Shown here: positions 10,793-21,027 of the stretch, in pieces
Layout: each line of letters begins with the position of its first letter
Numbering within the stretch: position 1 is the first letter of the stretch
Assembly (NCBI RefSeq): GCF_030384665.1
Contig: NC_083675.1
Location: 2,166,001 to 2,230,000, forward strand
Direction of reading: 5' to 3'
Source: Lodderomyces elongisporus
Lineage: Eukaryota > Ascomycota > Pichiomycetes > Serinales > Debaryomycetaceae
DNA: 64,000 bases
Program-made: the position numbers and the translations under genes
Notes under the pieces: generated by a model
What the model saw: the letters and a program-made list of their open reading frames with translations, nothing else
The model's database searches: none
Told to the model about the DNA's origin: nothing

Positions 10793-13700
10793 TCAAAGTT
10801 CTTCAAGTTGCAATTCTAAATCTGAAGAGGCATCAATTTCATCAACATCTTCCATCGATGATGATGATGATGATGATGATGGTGCATTCTTACTTTGCTC
10901 AAACGATAATACTGGATTGGAATTCTCAATCTCATCAATCTCATCTACTTCTTCAACTACTGCAGCATTGGCTTCTAGATTAGTTTCTAGATTAGTTTCC
11001 ACATTGGATTCAACTGCACCAGCAACACCCGCCTCTGCTCTCGTTGCTGCCTCAACTTCCAACTGCTTCTTCATATTTGCCAATTTGACATCCTCTTGCC
11101 GTATAATATCTGCAAACACATCTCCCAACTTATCTGCATTCAATCTCACCCTCTGATAAACCTCGCTTTTCACCAATTGCAAATTTAGCAAGGATATCAT
11201 CTTAACAACATAAACACAAAAATCGTTTTCTAATCTCCACATAATCTCACATCGTCTTTGAAACTCTCTTGCCTCAACAATTTGCTTTTCTCTAGCTTGA
11301 CGTCTATGCTCCTGCAACTGCGAATCCAGCTCAGCAACCAGCTCAGGATCCAAATCAAAATTATTGTCATTTGAAAAAATATTGGTCAAGTTTACACTAG
11401 CTTCATCAATTTCTTCAGCATCCTCCACAATATGCTCTTTGTAATGTACCCCTTCTTCATCATTCCTTTCCAACTCAACCTTGGTTAAATGCGCCAAATT
11501 CACCTCCTTCATCAAAAACAATTCCAACAAATGATCATATTGGAACACAACATCAATATGAGTCAATTGCCTATTTAGCTTAAAAAACTTTTTAAAATGT
11601 TTGAATTTATTAACGCTCTCATACTTGAGATGAAACAACTTGAACGAACTCACCAAATCAATATACTTCATCATTATCACCGACTTGAAACTCATCAACT
11701 TGGTCTCATTACCACACACTTTAACACAATTGATTAAGGAATCAACAATCTCGGGAAAACACTCAAATTCCAAATCCATCTCAATCTGATCCTGTTCACC
11801 ACTCGGGACATCAATTAACCTTTCAAATTTCCAAGACACCAACACCAAAATAAACTCATACACATTCACCATTGCTTCTTGAAATTTGGGCAACTGCAAA
11901 AGAAAATTGTGTTTCCATTGGTCCAATACCACTTGCATATTCAACTTGACCAAAAGCTTGTGAGTGATATTAAATAGCAAATCAAAGATATTATCGAGAT
12001 TGGCAATATTCACATGATCGCCAATTTGCCTAATCTTCTTGAGAACCAAAGACAAGTCCCTAATCTGTGTAATCAACAGCTTCTGCTTCAAAATGTCATT
12101 TTCTACCAGTGTTTCTTCCTCCTCCTGTTCTTCTTCTTTTTCTTTTCCATCAGCTCCCCCATTCTTATCCTCACCCGATGATTCGCCCTTTATAAAAATA
12201 GTAGCCCCTTCAACAAGATCATGCAAGGAATCTTGAACCTCATTTCGCACATTACTAGTCAAGCCACTCGTCAGGCTAAATAATTTTTGAAAATACGCCG
12301 AAAACTCATCAATGACATCAAAGTTCTTGTAATACTGCATAATATTCTTGGTCACTTGCTCATACTCATTGATCTTATCCAACTGTATATAGTAGTTGAA
12401 CAAGGCATTGTTCTTGGGATCAATAAGTTCGGTCCAAATATTCAAAAACACTTTGAACCTTTCATTCGACTTTGTACAAAAGTTTTGTAGTTTGGGCATC
12501 TCTTCAACAAACTTGGTAATTGTCGTTGACGTTTCCTCATCGCCACTCCCATCTTTGCTATTATGTTTCCTTTCCAGAAACACCTTAACAATACCATAAA
12601 CCATCTTAAGCAAGCACATTCTCTCAGTCTCATCAAGTTCAATCAACAGTTTGAGGCACTTAACATCCTCTTCATTCACTGCATTTTCAACAGCAACACT
12701 ACCAACATCTTTTTCACCATTCTCCTTCCCACTAGAATTTTTCTCCTTGATTGTGACCAGATCAATGTCTAGTAAAATGTAATTTACAATCAAGTCGAGC
12801 TGGCTTATATAATCGGAAGCAAACAATGACGAGTCAAATACTTCATCCAATGGCTGCACGTATAATGATTTCACAGTATGCACCACCAGCTTTATGGGAA
12901 GAAAATCTTGCAATTGGGTTTCCTCTCCATATGTAGCATTGTAATCATCCAACAATAATTGGTTCCTTTCAACTTTAGAGGCCAACTCAGTCTCACTGGC
13001 AATTTGAATAAATTTAACAAATTCGTTCTTGAGCTTGAGCTTGGTCTTATCAGACCCAAAGGGAAAAAGTTGCAATATTTTCTCAGTTAAAGTTGAATCA
13101 ATGAGCCCATGCTTGATCATTTCAGTCAATATTGCGCAACAATTGGCCCTTACTTGTACATCCGTATCCATCTCACACATGGCAACAAACTGCGACAGGA
13201 ATTTTGTAGAAAATAGTCTTAATCCTTGTCTCACAAACGAGTCTTTACTCTTGTACAATTTGAGTAACACTTTTGTAATTTCAACGCGGACCTGATTGTT
13301 GGAATCAGTGAGGAGCCAGCCAAAATAACGAAGATATGAACTTTGACAAAAATAAGTGGGACAAATGTTCATTGCTTCACTCAAGCCTCGAATAACCACA
13401 AGACGAATTAATGGATCAATATCTTTGTATCTTTTAGAAATGACAATATGGTAAATGTCGTCGAAATATTCCGTTATCGCCATGAGTTGGGTCTCATAGC
13501 CATCTATGGTGGATTGAATAGTTTTGTACTTTGTTGATGTCTTGTTTGATAATCTGTTCAATTGCCGTTTAGATCGTTCAAGATTCACTTCAGTGGATTT
13601 CTTGATATTGCACAACTGTGCAAGGATATGCAACGAAATTTCGGAACTGGTAAGTCTCAATGGTCTAGCAAATGACTCTGTCAACTTGGATGTCCACGTA

Positions 13701-14572
13701 ACTATATAGCTCATATAACGAGACACAACATTGTTATTGTTATCATCGGTAGTAGTATTGTTCTTGTCATTTTTGCTAGTTTTATTTGTCATCAACTGCA
13801 CTGCATGTATCAAGCCTTTTTCATCACTGATTTCAATTACTTGTCGAAAAAACTCCAATACATTTTTCTTGAAAACCGGTACCAATTTAAATGGGAACTT
13901 GTGCGATTTCTGCGTAGTAAAGGCCAATGTAGCTTCTTCAACGGTACTACTTGCACTATCTAAATTCACAAGATCGTGTGGCTGAAACAAATGCAAGGAA
14001 CCACAAGACCGTAAGATAAGGTTAATTAATACCGCCATCGCTGTAGAGTTGGTTTCAGAAGCAGCCGTTTCTTCTTCGTATGTATCTATCCAGTCCAATG
14101 CCAAGTCTGGCACGTTTACTTCGGGACTTGTAAGCGCTTGGAATAAATAGTTTTCTTGCCAATCATCCTCAAGTTCACGTTCTGCTGTAGATTTCTTCTT
14201 GTTTATTTTTTGCTTAGCACTTGTTTTTGTTTTTGTTTTTGTTTTCGATTTTGATTTTGCTTTCTGTCTGGAGCTTGACTTCTTATTAGTTTTACCACTT
14301 TGATCTGGTTCTAATTCGTCGTCACTTTTCTCCATAGACAAACTCAACTCGGTAGTTGGTGTTTGCTGGTCTGCTGGTGTTGATTGAACAGGAGCACCAA
14401 CTTTTCGCCTTTTGGTTTGATTTTCAAGTTGATCCTTCTCTAGTTGTTCGGGAACGTTTTCCTTATCTTGATGCATGGGCTGTTCAATATCTTCATCGCT
14501 CGATTCGTGATATAAGATCCGTTTCTTGGAATTAACTCGAGTCAGCCTTCTTGACAGTGTAGTTCCTGGCAT
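10793..14572 (-). CDS. IRR1: Cohesin subunit Scc3/Irr1 (STAG/stromalin family)
   Basis: HEAT-repeat subunit of the cohesin ring complex, needed for sister-chromatid cohesion and cohesin loading. It is 1259 aa (S. cerevisiae Irr1 is about 1150). Visible features: a Lys/Ser-rich basic N-terminus (about 60-130); the start of the STAG region (about 155-200, with a stretch ending LRSCGS as in other Scc3 proteins); the stromalin conservative domain (about 375-460, with the pattern RYKDIDPLIR then SSYLRYFGWLL); a long helical repeat body; and a C-terminal acidic and serine-rich tail encoded by GAT/ATC repeats. The start codon is an ATG that gives a basic N-terminus. It diverges from RSC8 across 613 bp containing an ACGCGT (MCB) element. 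Confidence 0.9.
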   Translation of the reverse strand: MPGTTLSRRLTRVNSKKRILYHESSDEDIEQPMHQDKENVPEQLEKDQLENQTKRRKVGAPVQSTPADQQTPTTELSLSMEKSDDELEPDQSGKTNKKSSSRQKAKSKSKTKTKTKTSAKQKINKKKSTAERELEDDWQENYLFQALTSPEVNVPDLALDWIDTYEEETAASETNSTAMAVLINLILRSCGSLHLFQPHDLVNLDSASSTVEEATLAFTTQKSHKFPFKLVPVFKKNVLEFFRQVIEISDEKGLIHAVQLMTNKTSKNDKNNTTTDDNNNNVVSRYMSYIVTWTSKLTESFARPLRLTSSEISLHILAQLCNIKKSTEVNLERSKRQLNRLSNKTSTKYKTIQSTIDGYETQLMAITEYFDDIYHIVISKRYKDIDPLIRLVVIRGLSEAMNICPTYFCQSSYLRYFGWLLTDSNNQVRVEITKVLLKLYKSKDSFVRQGLRLFSTKFLSQFVAMCEMDTDVQVRANCCAILTEMIKHGLIDSTLTEKILQLFPFGSDKTKLKLKNEFVKFIQIASETELASKVERNQLLLDDYNATYGEETQLQDFLPIKLVVHTVKSLYVQPLDEVFDSSLFASDYISQLDLIVNYILLDIDLVTIKEKNSSGKENGEKDVGSVAVENAVNEEDVKCLKLLIELDETERMCLLKMVYGIVKVFLERKHNSKDGSGDEETSTTITKFVEEMPKLQNFCTKSNERFKVFLNIWTELIDPKNNALFNYYIQLDKINEYEQVTKNIMQYYKNFDVIDEFSAYFQKLFSLTSGLTSNVRNEVQDSLHDLVEGATIFIKGESSGEDKNGGADGKEKEEEQEEEETLVENDILKQKLLITQIRDLSLVLKKIRQIGDHVNIANLDNIFDLLFNITHKLLVKLNMQVVLDQWKHNFLLQLPKFQEAMVNVYEFILVLVSWKFERLIDVPSGEQDQIEMDLEFECFPEIVDSLINCVKVCGNETKLMSFKSVIMMKYIDLVSSFKLFHLKYESVNKFKHFKKFFKLNRQLTHIDVVFQYDHLLELFLMKEVNLAHLTKVELERNDEEGVHYKEHIVEDAEEIDEASVNLTNIFSNDNNFDLDPELVAELDSQLQEHRRQAREKQIVEAREFQRRCEIMWRLENDFCVYVVKMISLLNLQLVKSEVYQRVRLNADKLGDVFADIIRQEDVKLANMKKQLEVEAATRAEAGVAGAVESNVETNLETNLEANAAVVEEVDEIDEIENSNPVLSFEQSKNAPSSSSSSSSMEDVDEIDASSDLELQLEEL

Positions 14573-15185
14573 TTCTTTCGTTTTCTATTATTTATTGGTT
14601 TTTAAATTCTGTAAGATAATCTGATTAGGAAATGAAAACTGTTTGTAAAAAAGTTGTGTATATCTAGGTTGAAAAAAAGGATACCATGTGTTATATATAC
14701 CCAGTGATTCCAGATGTGTGGTGGATATGAATATAAATCTGGCTGCGGTTAGTATTCGTGGTGGTTGTTGTTGTGGTGGTTGCCAAAAAATTGTAAACAC
14801 TGAGACGCGTCAGATGTAGAATCATTTGGTAGCTGTGCAGATGTAACGGTAGTGCAACTAGAAACAAAAAAAAAAAACCCGAAAGAAAAACAACAGTGGA
14901 CAAGATTGAACTGGAAAAAAGATGTCCTTCACACATATATTTACAAATAGACAAATACACATCTAAGACACACGAACACAAATTCTGCTCCTGCCAAACC
15001 AGAATAGAGCATCTTGAATCTAAAACATAGTTGATTTTTTTTTTATTCAAGAAAAATATAAAAATATAAATATATATATATAAAACCTGAAGAAAAATCA
15101 AGGTACAAGGGAAGATAGCGGCCTTTTGTCAATCAGTATCTGCACAGCAAAGAAGTAATTGAATAGTCCCAGTAAGCCATTCAAT
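14573..15185. other. Divergent promoter, IRR1 / RSC8
   Basis: AT-rich shared 5' region. It holds one perfect palindromic MCB hexamer ACGCGT, a TA-rich stretch near 15060-15085 and A runs. No gene seen. Confidence 0.8.
14805..14810. promoter_or_regulatory. Candidate MCB element (ACGCGT)
   Basis: A perfect MluI cell-cycle box about 235 bp upstream of the IRR1 ATG. In yeasts, MBF acting on ACGCGT drives G1/S expression of replication and cohesion genes, so the site fits a cohesin gene. Function here is inferred. Confidence 0.5.
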
Positions 15186-17240
15186 ATGTCAGATAATAAC
15201 ACAGTAAACGCAACAGGGATAGAAGCAGAGCAAGAACAAACTCAGGTGCAGGGTTCAACACCGAAACCAGAAGTTAACACAGAAATCACTGATACTAAAA
15301 CAACAGAAGAAGCAACCGATGAAAAAGAAGGAGGCAAAGAGGAGTCTTTAACCATAAAGGAAAGTGCAAACGAAAATGAAAATGAAAATGAAAACGCAAA
15401 CGCAAACGCAAACGCAAACGAAAATGGACAAGGGCAAAATGACATCAAGCCAGAAGCGGTCATCAGCACTGAACAATTGAAAGAAGAGTTTCAACAAAGA
15501 GCAAAAACATACTTAGCCGAACAAAGCAACCATGTCATTATCCCATCATTTTCCCAGTGGTTTGATATCAACACTATTCATCCGCTCGAAAAGAAATCAT
15601 TCCCAGATTTCTTCACTGAAGAAACTGTTTACAAGAATCCACAGAGTTATAAATACATTCGAGATTTCCTCGTCAATACATTTAGGCTAAACCCCAAGGA
15701 GTACTTGACTATAACCTCTGTTCGCAGAAACTTGGCTGGTGATGTAACAAATATTATCCGAGTCCATCAATTCTTGGAAAAGTGGGGCTTAATCAATTAC
15801 CAAATAGACCCAAAAACCAAGGCTAGTCTTGTTGGGCCACAATACACTGGACATTTCCAAATCACATTAGATGCTCCAGATGGATTGAAGCCGTATATTC
15901 CGGAAGATGCCAAGGTCATCAATTCTGAAAAGGTTAAATCGGAAGTCCAACCTACTCCTGCTATTGAAAATGGCTCACAGCAACAAAGCAACGAAGCAAA
16001 AAGAGAACAAGACAGTCCATTAGCAGGTTCATCACAATCTGAAGCAAGTACAGCACCGGTTCAGTTTAATTTGGAAGTTAGAAGAAATGTGTATGCAACA
16101 GGAGAAAAGAAGCTAGATTTCAAATCAAACAACATGGTACAATATGCATGCAGTATATGTGGTAAAGACGCTACCGAGGTCAGATATCATAATTTGAAAA
16201 TCAAATCATACACCTATAATCCAAGCTCCACCATCAATAATGCCAGCATACTTTGTTCTATATGTTATGAACAAGGTTTATTCCCACTGAACTTTACATC
16301 AAGTGATTTTGTAGAGTTTAAGAAATTACAATCGTCCGAGGAATGGACCGAGCAAGAGGTATTGCTATTACTCGAAGGTATCGAAATGTTTGGCACTAAT
16401 GAACCAATATCAGCCGCTGGAGCCAGTATCAATGTCGATGTGAATAATCAGTGGAGTAAAATCAGCGAACATGTAGGGACAAAATCAAGAGAACAGTGTT
16501 TAAAGAAATTTTTACAGTTGCCAATTGAAGACAAGTATTTGACCAAGTTGATCAAACAAGAACCAAGCGATGTTTTGAATGACTACGACGTGGCGCAAAC
16601 TGAAGATAACAGCAGCAACAACAACAACAATAATAATAATTATAATAGTACTAGCAGCGGCAGCAGCAGCAAGTCAAATCTTGTTGGCAATGTCGTTAAA
16701 AAGTTGTTGGAAACAAATGAAGGAAAATCTCTTATTGAGCAAAATGCAGAAGAAAACAAAAAAGATTCACTTCTTGAGCAAACTGGACTCATCAACCAAA
16801 TTATCGAACTAACTGTCGAAAAGGTAAACTTAAAACTTGCTAGAGTAGACCAGTTGCAAGCCGATCTTTTAGCTGTACAAAATCAACTTAACAAGGAAAG
16901 GAAAGAAAACTTATTAAACAGATGGGCACAGTATGAGAAAATACGTAAGCTTAAACAAGCTCGCCCCGATTTGGCTGATGTATTGTCTGATTTATTGCAA
17001 CCAGTGAAGATCAGTGAATCTGGAGATCAAAACGTGTATTCTAATAATGGGAAGTCATTGGATGATATGGAAATAGATACTGCAACACCCTCATCTTCGA
17101 CTGCTGCAGCAGCAGCATCATCATCAGAAACCGTACCTGGAGGAACAACGACTACGTCTGATAACACTACACAGAATGGAATTAACAACCTACCTCTAAG
17201 CTTTACAAAACCAAAAGAGTACCAATTCTGGTCAGGTTAG
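15186..17240 (+). CDS. RSC8: RSC/SWI-SNF core subunit Rsc8 (SWIRM-SANT protein)
   Basis: Core scaffold subunit of the RSC chromatin-remodelling complex. With the ATG at 15186 it is 684 aa; the frame extends 27 bp upstream only to a TTG, so this ATG is chosen. Domains: a low-complexity Glu/Asn/Ala N-terminus with ENEN/ANAN repeats; a SWIRM domain (about 117-240, with VIIPSFSQWF and EKWGLINYQ); a ZZ-like zinc region with two CSIC pairs (from about 322 and 357); a SANT/Myb domain (about 385-445); an Asn/Ser spacer; and a C-terminal coiled coil (about 535-600). The SWIRM and adjoining sequence fits Rsc8 better than Swi3. In-frame CTG at 16287 (codon 368) falls where the family has Ser, supporting Ser decoding. 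Divergent from IRR1. Confidence 0.88.
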   Translation: MSDNNTVNATGIEAEQEQTQVQGSTPKPEVNTEITDTKTTEEATDEKEGGKEESLTIKESANENENENENANANANANENGQGQNDIKPEAVISTEQLKEEFQQRAKTYLAEQSNHVIIPSFSQWFDINTIHPLEKKSFPDFFTEETVYKNPQSYKYIRDFLVNTFRLNPKEYLTITSVRRNLAGDVTNIIRVHQFLEKWGLINYQIDPKTKASLVGPQYTGHFQITLDAPDGLKPYIPEDAKVINSEKVKSEVQPTPAIENGSQQQSNEAKREQDSPLAGSSQSEASTAPVQFNLEVRRNVYATGEKKLDFKSNNMVQYACSICGKDATEVRYHNLKIKSYTYNPSSTINNASILCSICYEQGLFPLNFTSSDFVEFKKLQSSEEWTEQEVLLLLEGIEMFGTNEPISAAGASINVDVNNQWSKISEHVGTKSREQCLKKFLQLPIEDKYLTKLIKQEPSDVLNDYDVAQTEDNSSNNNNNNNNYNSTSSGSSSKSNLVGNVVKKLLETNEGKSLIEQNAEENKKDSLLEQTGLINQIIELTVEKVNLKLARVDQLQADLLAVQNQLNKERKENLLNRWAQYEKIRKLKQARPDLADVLSDLLQPVKISESGDQNVYSNNGKSLDDMEIDTATPSSSTAAAAASSSETVPGGTTTTSDNTTQNGINNLPLSFTKPKEYQFWSG

Positions 17241-17523
17241 AATTCCTCGGGGGTAAAGGTGTAGAGTACACATATACTGAATAAAACATGTAGCACTTTT
17301 GTATCATTATCATTATCAAATATAAAGTTTAAAGTATAAAGTATAAAGTATTGAATATAAAATATTAAATATAGAATTTGTAATCACTATTAAAAATCAA
17401 AAAAAAAGACGTCTAAAGAGAGAAATAAAGTTTTTGATCACCTAAAGAAAAAACATACCGGAAAATAATAACGTAAAAAAACTGTATTGGTTTTTTTTTA
17501 TTTTTATTTTCTTATCTTCTTTT
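17241..17523. other. Convergent 3' region, RSC8 / WD40 gene
   Basis: 283 bp, AT-rich, with TATAAAGT-like repeats near 17322-17352 that may serve as 3'-end signals. No gene. Confidence 0.7.
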
Positions 17524-20508
17524 TCAATGGCTTGGTTGAATCGGCACATCTGCTAATTTAGAATGTGACCCATTATTATCTGGAACAATTGGTGCAACAG
17601 GAACATTTGATTGGTCTTTTAAAGTTGACTGAGCTAATGGACCTGGCAGACCTGGCAGCACCACATTTCCATTAACGTGGATTGGCGGTATAGGTCGTTG
17701 TATGGTTGGTACGCTTTGTTGGCTTTGCAGCAGCATGCGTGGGAAGGTTTCTTGTCTTGAATCTACACGTCTTGCATGTTCATTCGGAATTACATTCAAC
17801 GTTGCCTCACTTGGGTTTCCTCCATTTGCATAAAGCCCATTCCCTTTTTGATAATGCTGCTTCTGCTGCTGTTGCTGTTCTTGTTCTTGTTCTTGTTGTT
17901 GCAGTGAAAGTGAAGGTAAGTGCTCGTGTTCCATCTCTGTGTCATCTTCAACATGAACGTTTATGATAGGATGGTCAAAAATATTACTGGCTTTTGATGA
18001 ACCATAAGTATAATTAGAAGTATTTGCCAAAGTCGAGTCAGATGTCATTGAGTCAAAAGTCGATGAATGCGGGGAGCCCATGCCACCGATACCATGATAA
18101 TTTGTTGCCCCTACCAGTCCATTGCCAATTCCGTTGCTATTTATAGCCACATTGTTGCTGGAACTTGAAGGAATTATACACGAGGAAAGTCTGTTTTTGA
18201 TATTTCTTGTTTCTGAACGAATCGGACTTTGTCGGTCACCATTATAGCCACCCAATCCTCTGCGGATGGATCGGGTATTTGATCTTATTGTATTAGATGG
18301 TGACAATGGGTTAGTGTTGTCAATTTGTGGTCCATGTGATTGGCATTTCTTGTAAAACTCAATAAACTGTTTCCTGTAACTAGCGGCACAATCTTGACGG
18401 AAAACTCGAATAAGACCATATTGATCGGTAGTAACTATAATGTCACCGTCTCCTGCAGCGGCTGCGTTTGAGCCTGAACCAGAAACAATCAGGTCGTCAT
18501 GACGGTGCTCTTTTGAGGAAGTCGAGCAATAACATTTGGAGGGATCCATTCTACACGCCTCGCCTCGTTTTTTAAGATCATAAATAAGATCATCTGAAAG
18601 CGCAAGTAGTGTTTTGGTAATTTGTGGTGCAATAATGGCCACATTACATTTAGAGTGGTGAGCATGGAAACTGGAGTAACTATTGTTTTCATTTGCAACA
18701 AAATCATATTGCGAATCATCCTCGGAGTCAAACAATTTGTTGAATATCTTGTGTGTCTGCAATAACTTGGTGTATTTTTCATGCTTGTGGTGGAATTCAT
18801 TAATATGCTGCTTTCCATCAAGCACAAACTCCTTCATTGATTGTCGGAGCTTATTATTGATTATGCTATTATTATTCTCCCAAATATAACAATAATGGTC
18901 TTCAGAACCTGAAATGACATATTTGTGGTCATCACGGATATTGGCAGCTATTGAAGAAGAATTATTCACCAAACCCCTGAATCTAGTGATGAGCTTCTTC
19001 TTTTGAGTACTAATAATTCGAACTCTTGAATCATTGGTGGTGATTAATACTGTCCATTTATCAAGGGCTGGGTCCAGCTTGTCCTTCGCCGAGGATGTTG
19101 ACGATGTTGATGACTTTGACGAGGGCTGATATGCTGTGTTTTCAAATACTTCAATCCCTGTAATCTTGTTGCCGCTCTTTTCGTGAAATGGGTGAACTAT
19201 AGATCTCTCTCGAATCTCAACTCGATTCACAACATGAAGCCCTTTTGTTTCCAAAATAAACAAGGAGCCATTAAAACCACCAGCAATGCAGTAAAGACCA
19301 TCAGGTGTAAAGTTTGCTGCGGTAATTAGCACATCTTTGCCCAAGTTGCGCCAATACGATACTGAATTCTCCAAAACTGACCAAAGTCGTACTTCGTTGT
19401 CCAATGATCCACTCACGAAAAACCTATCGTCCAAGGGATGGAACTCTACGGCAGTAACAAAGTCTTCATGTTTAAAAGTTTGCAAACAATTGGGACGATC
19501 AACGTGCCATAGTTTTGCTGTTTTGTCCATACTACCAGAAATAAGGAAATTATTTTTGCTCCAAGCAAGTGTAAGAATGCTTCGTTTATGGCCACGCAAC
19601 TCAATTGGTGTCCTGTGAAATACTGGTGCTGAGTCGTATACATAATCGCGGCGACTGCTTCGTTCGGGAGAACCTGCTTCTCTTTCATGTTGCTTATATT
19701 CTAGTCTTCCCAATGGTGATGCGATAACCTTCCAGATTCTAATAACAGCATCTCTACCTGCGGCGGCAAGGTATTTCCCATCTCGACTAAATTTCATGAC
19801 AAAAATCTCTTTGCTCATTCCTATATCCGAAGCCTGTTCAAAACCAGAACTATCTTCCTCGTATGCGCCGTTTTCAATTTCTTTGTCACTTTCTTGCGAT
19901 TCCTCGCCAGTGCTATTACCCACATTCAATTCTTGCGCCAAGAATAAGTTGTCAATGACTTTGGGGCTCTGTTTATTACGTTTGTAAAGCTTCATATATT
20001 TCGGAGTCAAAAAGGACTCGTATGTCATTCCAGCCCACGGTGGCTCTTGGTCATCTTGTAAATTGAGTGTCAGCATGTCGGAATTGAGGATATGCTTCTC
20101 AGCCTCGGGAAAGAACACTTTTTCATTAGATGGGTGGTGGTCAAAGGTGCCCGCTCTTGGTCGTGATTTCCTATTCGATTGTGCTGTAGCCGATCTGTAC
20201 AAGGAACCTCTCAGAGATGAATCCGAGTCAAACTCTGCGTCTGATAAATCAGAATCATCATTATACAAAAAGGAATCATTATCACCAACTAATCTTCTCT
20301 CTTCCGATAACTCCCTCCGCGACCTACCAGAACTTCGGGTCTGTAGCTTTTGCAATCTATTCAAATTTGGTGACTTTATCGACGCAGTTGGAGTAGCAGA
20401 CGCCGATGCCAAAGATTGATTGACGGAAGGTGCTCTACTGCGGGCTTTTTTCGACCGAAGCTTGGTGAAAAAGCTTGGTTTCTTGTGTTGTGGGGAGTCG
20501 CCACTCAT
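17524..20508 (-). CDS. DGR2: WD40-repeat protein, Dgr2/YMR102C (WDR44-like) family
   Basis: 994-aa cytosolic WD40 protein of a fungal family poorly understood in function (S. cerevisiae DGR2 and YMR102C; WDR44-like in animals). Visible features: a Ser/Arg-rich basic N-terminus; an acidic Ser-Asp stretch (about 75-105); a conserved segment leading into the propeller (about 165-200); about six to seven WD repeats (about 230-700) interrupted by a low-complexity SSTSS insertion and a Cys-rich insertion; and a long disordered C-terminal tail with a Gln/Glu run. The start ATG gives MSGDSPQHKK, a usual N-terminus for this family. Assignment to the family is fairly secure. Which yeast paralogue it matches is not. 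Confidence 0.75.
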   Translation of the reverse strand: MSGDSPQHKKPSFFTKLRSKKARSRAPSVNQSLASASATPTASIKSPNLNRLQKLQTRSSGRSRRELSEERRLVGDNDSFLYNDDSDLSDAEFDSDSSLRGSLYRSATAQSNRKSRPRAGTFDHHPSNEKVFFPEAEKHILNSDMLTLNLQDDQEPPWAGMTYESFLTPKYMKLYKRNKQSPKVIDNLFLAQELNVGNSTGEESQESDKEIENGAYEEDSSGFEQASDIGMSKEIFVMKFSRDGKYLAAAGRDAVIRIWKVIASPLGRLEYKQHEREAGSPERSSRRDYVYDSAPVFHRTPIELRGHKRSILTLAWSKNNFLISGSMDKTAKLWHVDRPNCLQTFKHEDFVTAVEFHPLDDRFFVSGSLDNEVRLWSVLENSVSYWRNLGKDVLITAANFTPDGLYCIAGGFNGSLFILETKGLHVVNRVEIRERSIVHPFHEKSGNKITGIEVFENTAYQPSSKSSTSSTSSAKDKLDPALDKWTVLITTNDSRVRIISTQKKKLITRFRGLVNNSSSIAANIRDDHKYVISGSEDHYCYIWENNNSIINNKLRQSMKEFVLDGKQHINEFHHKHEKYTKLLQTHKIFNKLFDSEDDSQYDFVANENNSYSSFHAHHSKCNVAIIAPQITKTLLALSDDLIYDLKKRGEACRMDPSKCYCSTSSKEHRHDDLIVSGSGSNAAAAGDGDIIVTTDQYGLIRVFRQDCAASYRKQFIEFYKKCQSHGPQIDNTNPLSPSNTIRSNTRSIRRGLGGYNGDRQSPIRSETRNIKNRLSSCIIPSSSSNNVAINSNGIGNGLVGATNYHGIGGMGSPHSSTFDSMTSDSTLANTSNYTYGSSKASNIFDHPIINVHVEDDTEMEHEHLPSLSLQQQEQEQEQQQQQKQHYQKGNGLYANGGNPSEATLNVIPNEHARRVDSRQETFPRMLLQSQQSVPTIQRPIPPIHVNGNVVLPGLPGPLAQSTLKDQSNVPVAPIVPDNNGSHSKLADVPIQPSH

Positions 20509-20991
20509 ATTATCTATTCTTTTTTTTTTACTGAAAACAAAAAAAAAAAATGATTCGTAATCAATAGTTGTTGCTACCCAACTTTGGCTATTTTATTGAT
20601 ATTGATTGTTGTGAGTAGTCTTGTCGATATTATCAGTCTTATCAGTTTTATCAGTCTTATCTTCTTTAACTAAAAGAATGTAATAAAGAATAAACAAAAA
20701 TTAAAAAATTGAAAAGGAACAAAGGAAACCCCAAAAATTGTGGCTGCGAACTGGTTTTGACTTGTCTAGTTGGGTTTTATTTTTTGTATAATGAAGTATA
20801 CTGTGGGGATGGTGAGTGTGAGTGGAACAGGTAGAAGGTATAGGATTTCTGAGATAAGTGACACGGTATATGTGAGTCTAAAAGAAGGTTGTATAATTGA
20901 AACAAGTTCAACAATAGTTGAAAGTTTTGCAAGGACTCAATTGCTCAAGTATGCAATGGAACTTTTCCGGTTGTTCACTATTTGCCCTGTA

Positions 20992-21027
<36 letters not shown>

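Noticed and set aside
15159..15185. Upstream start for RSC8
   Set aside because: The codon at 15159 is TTG; the first ATG is at 15186.
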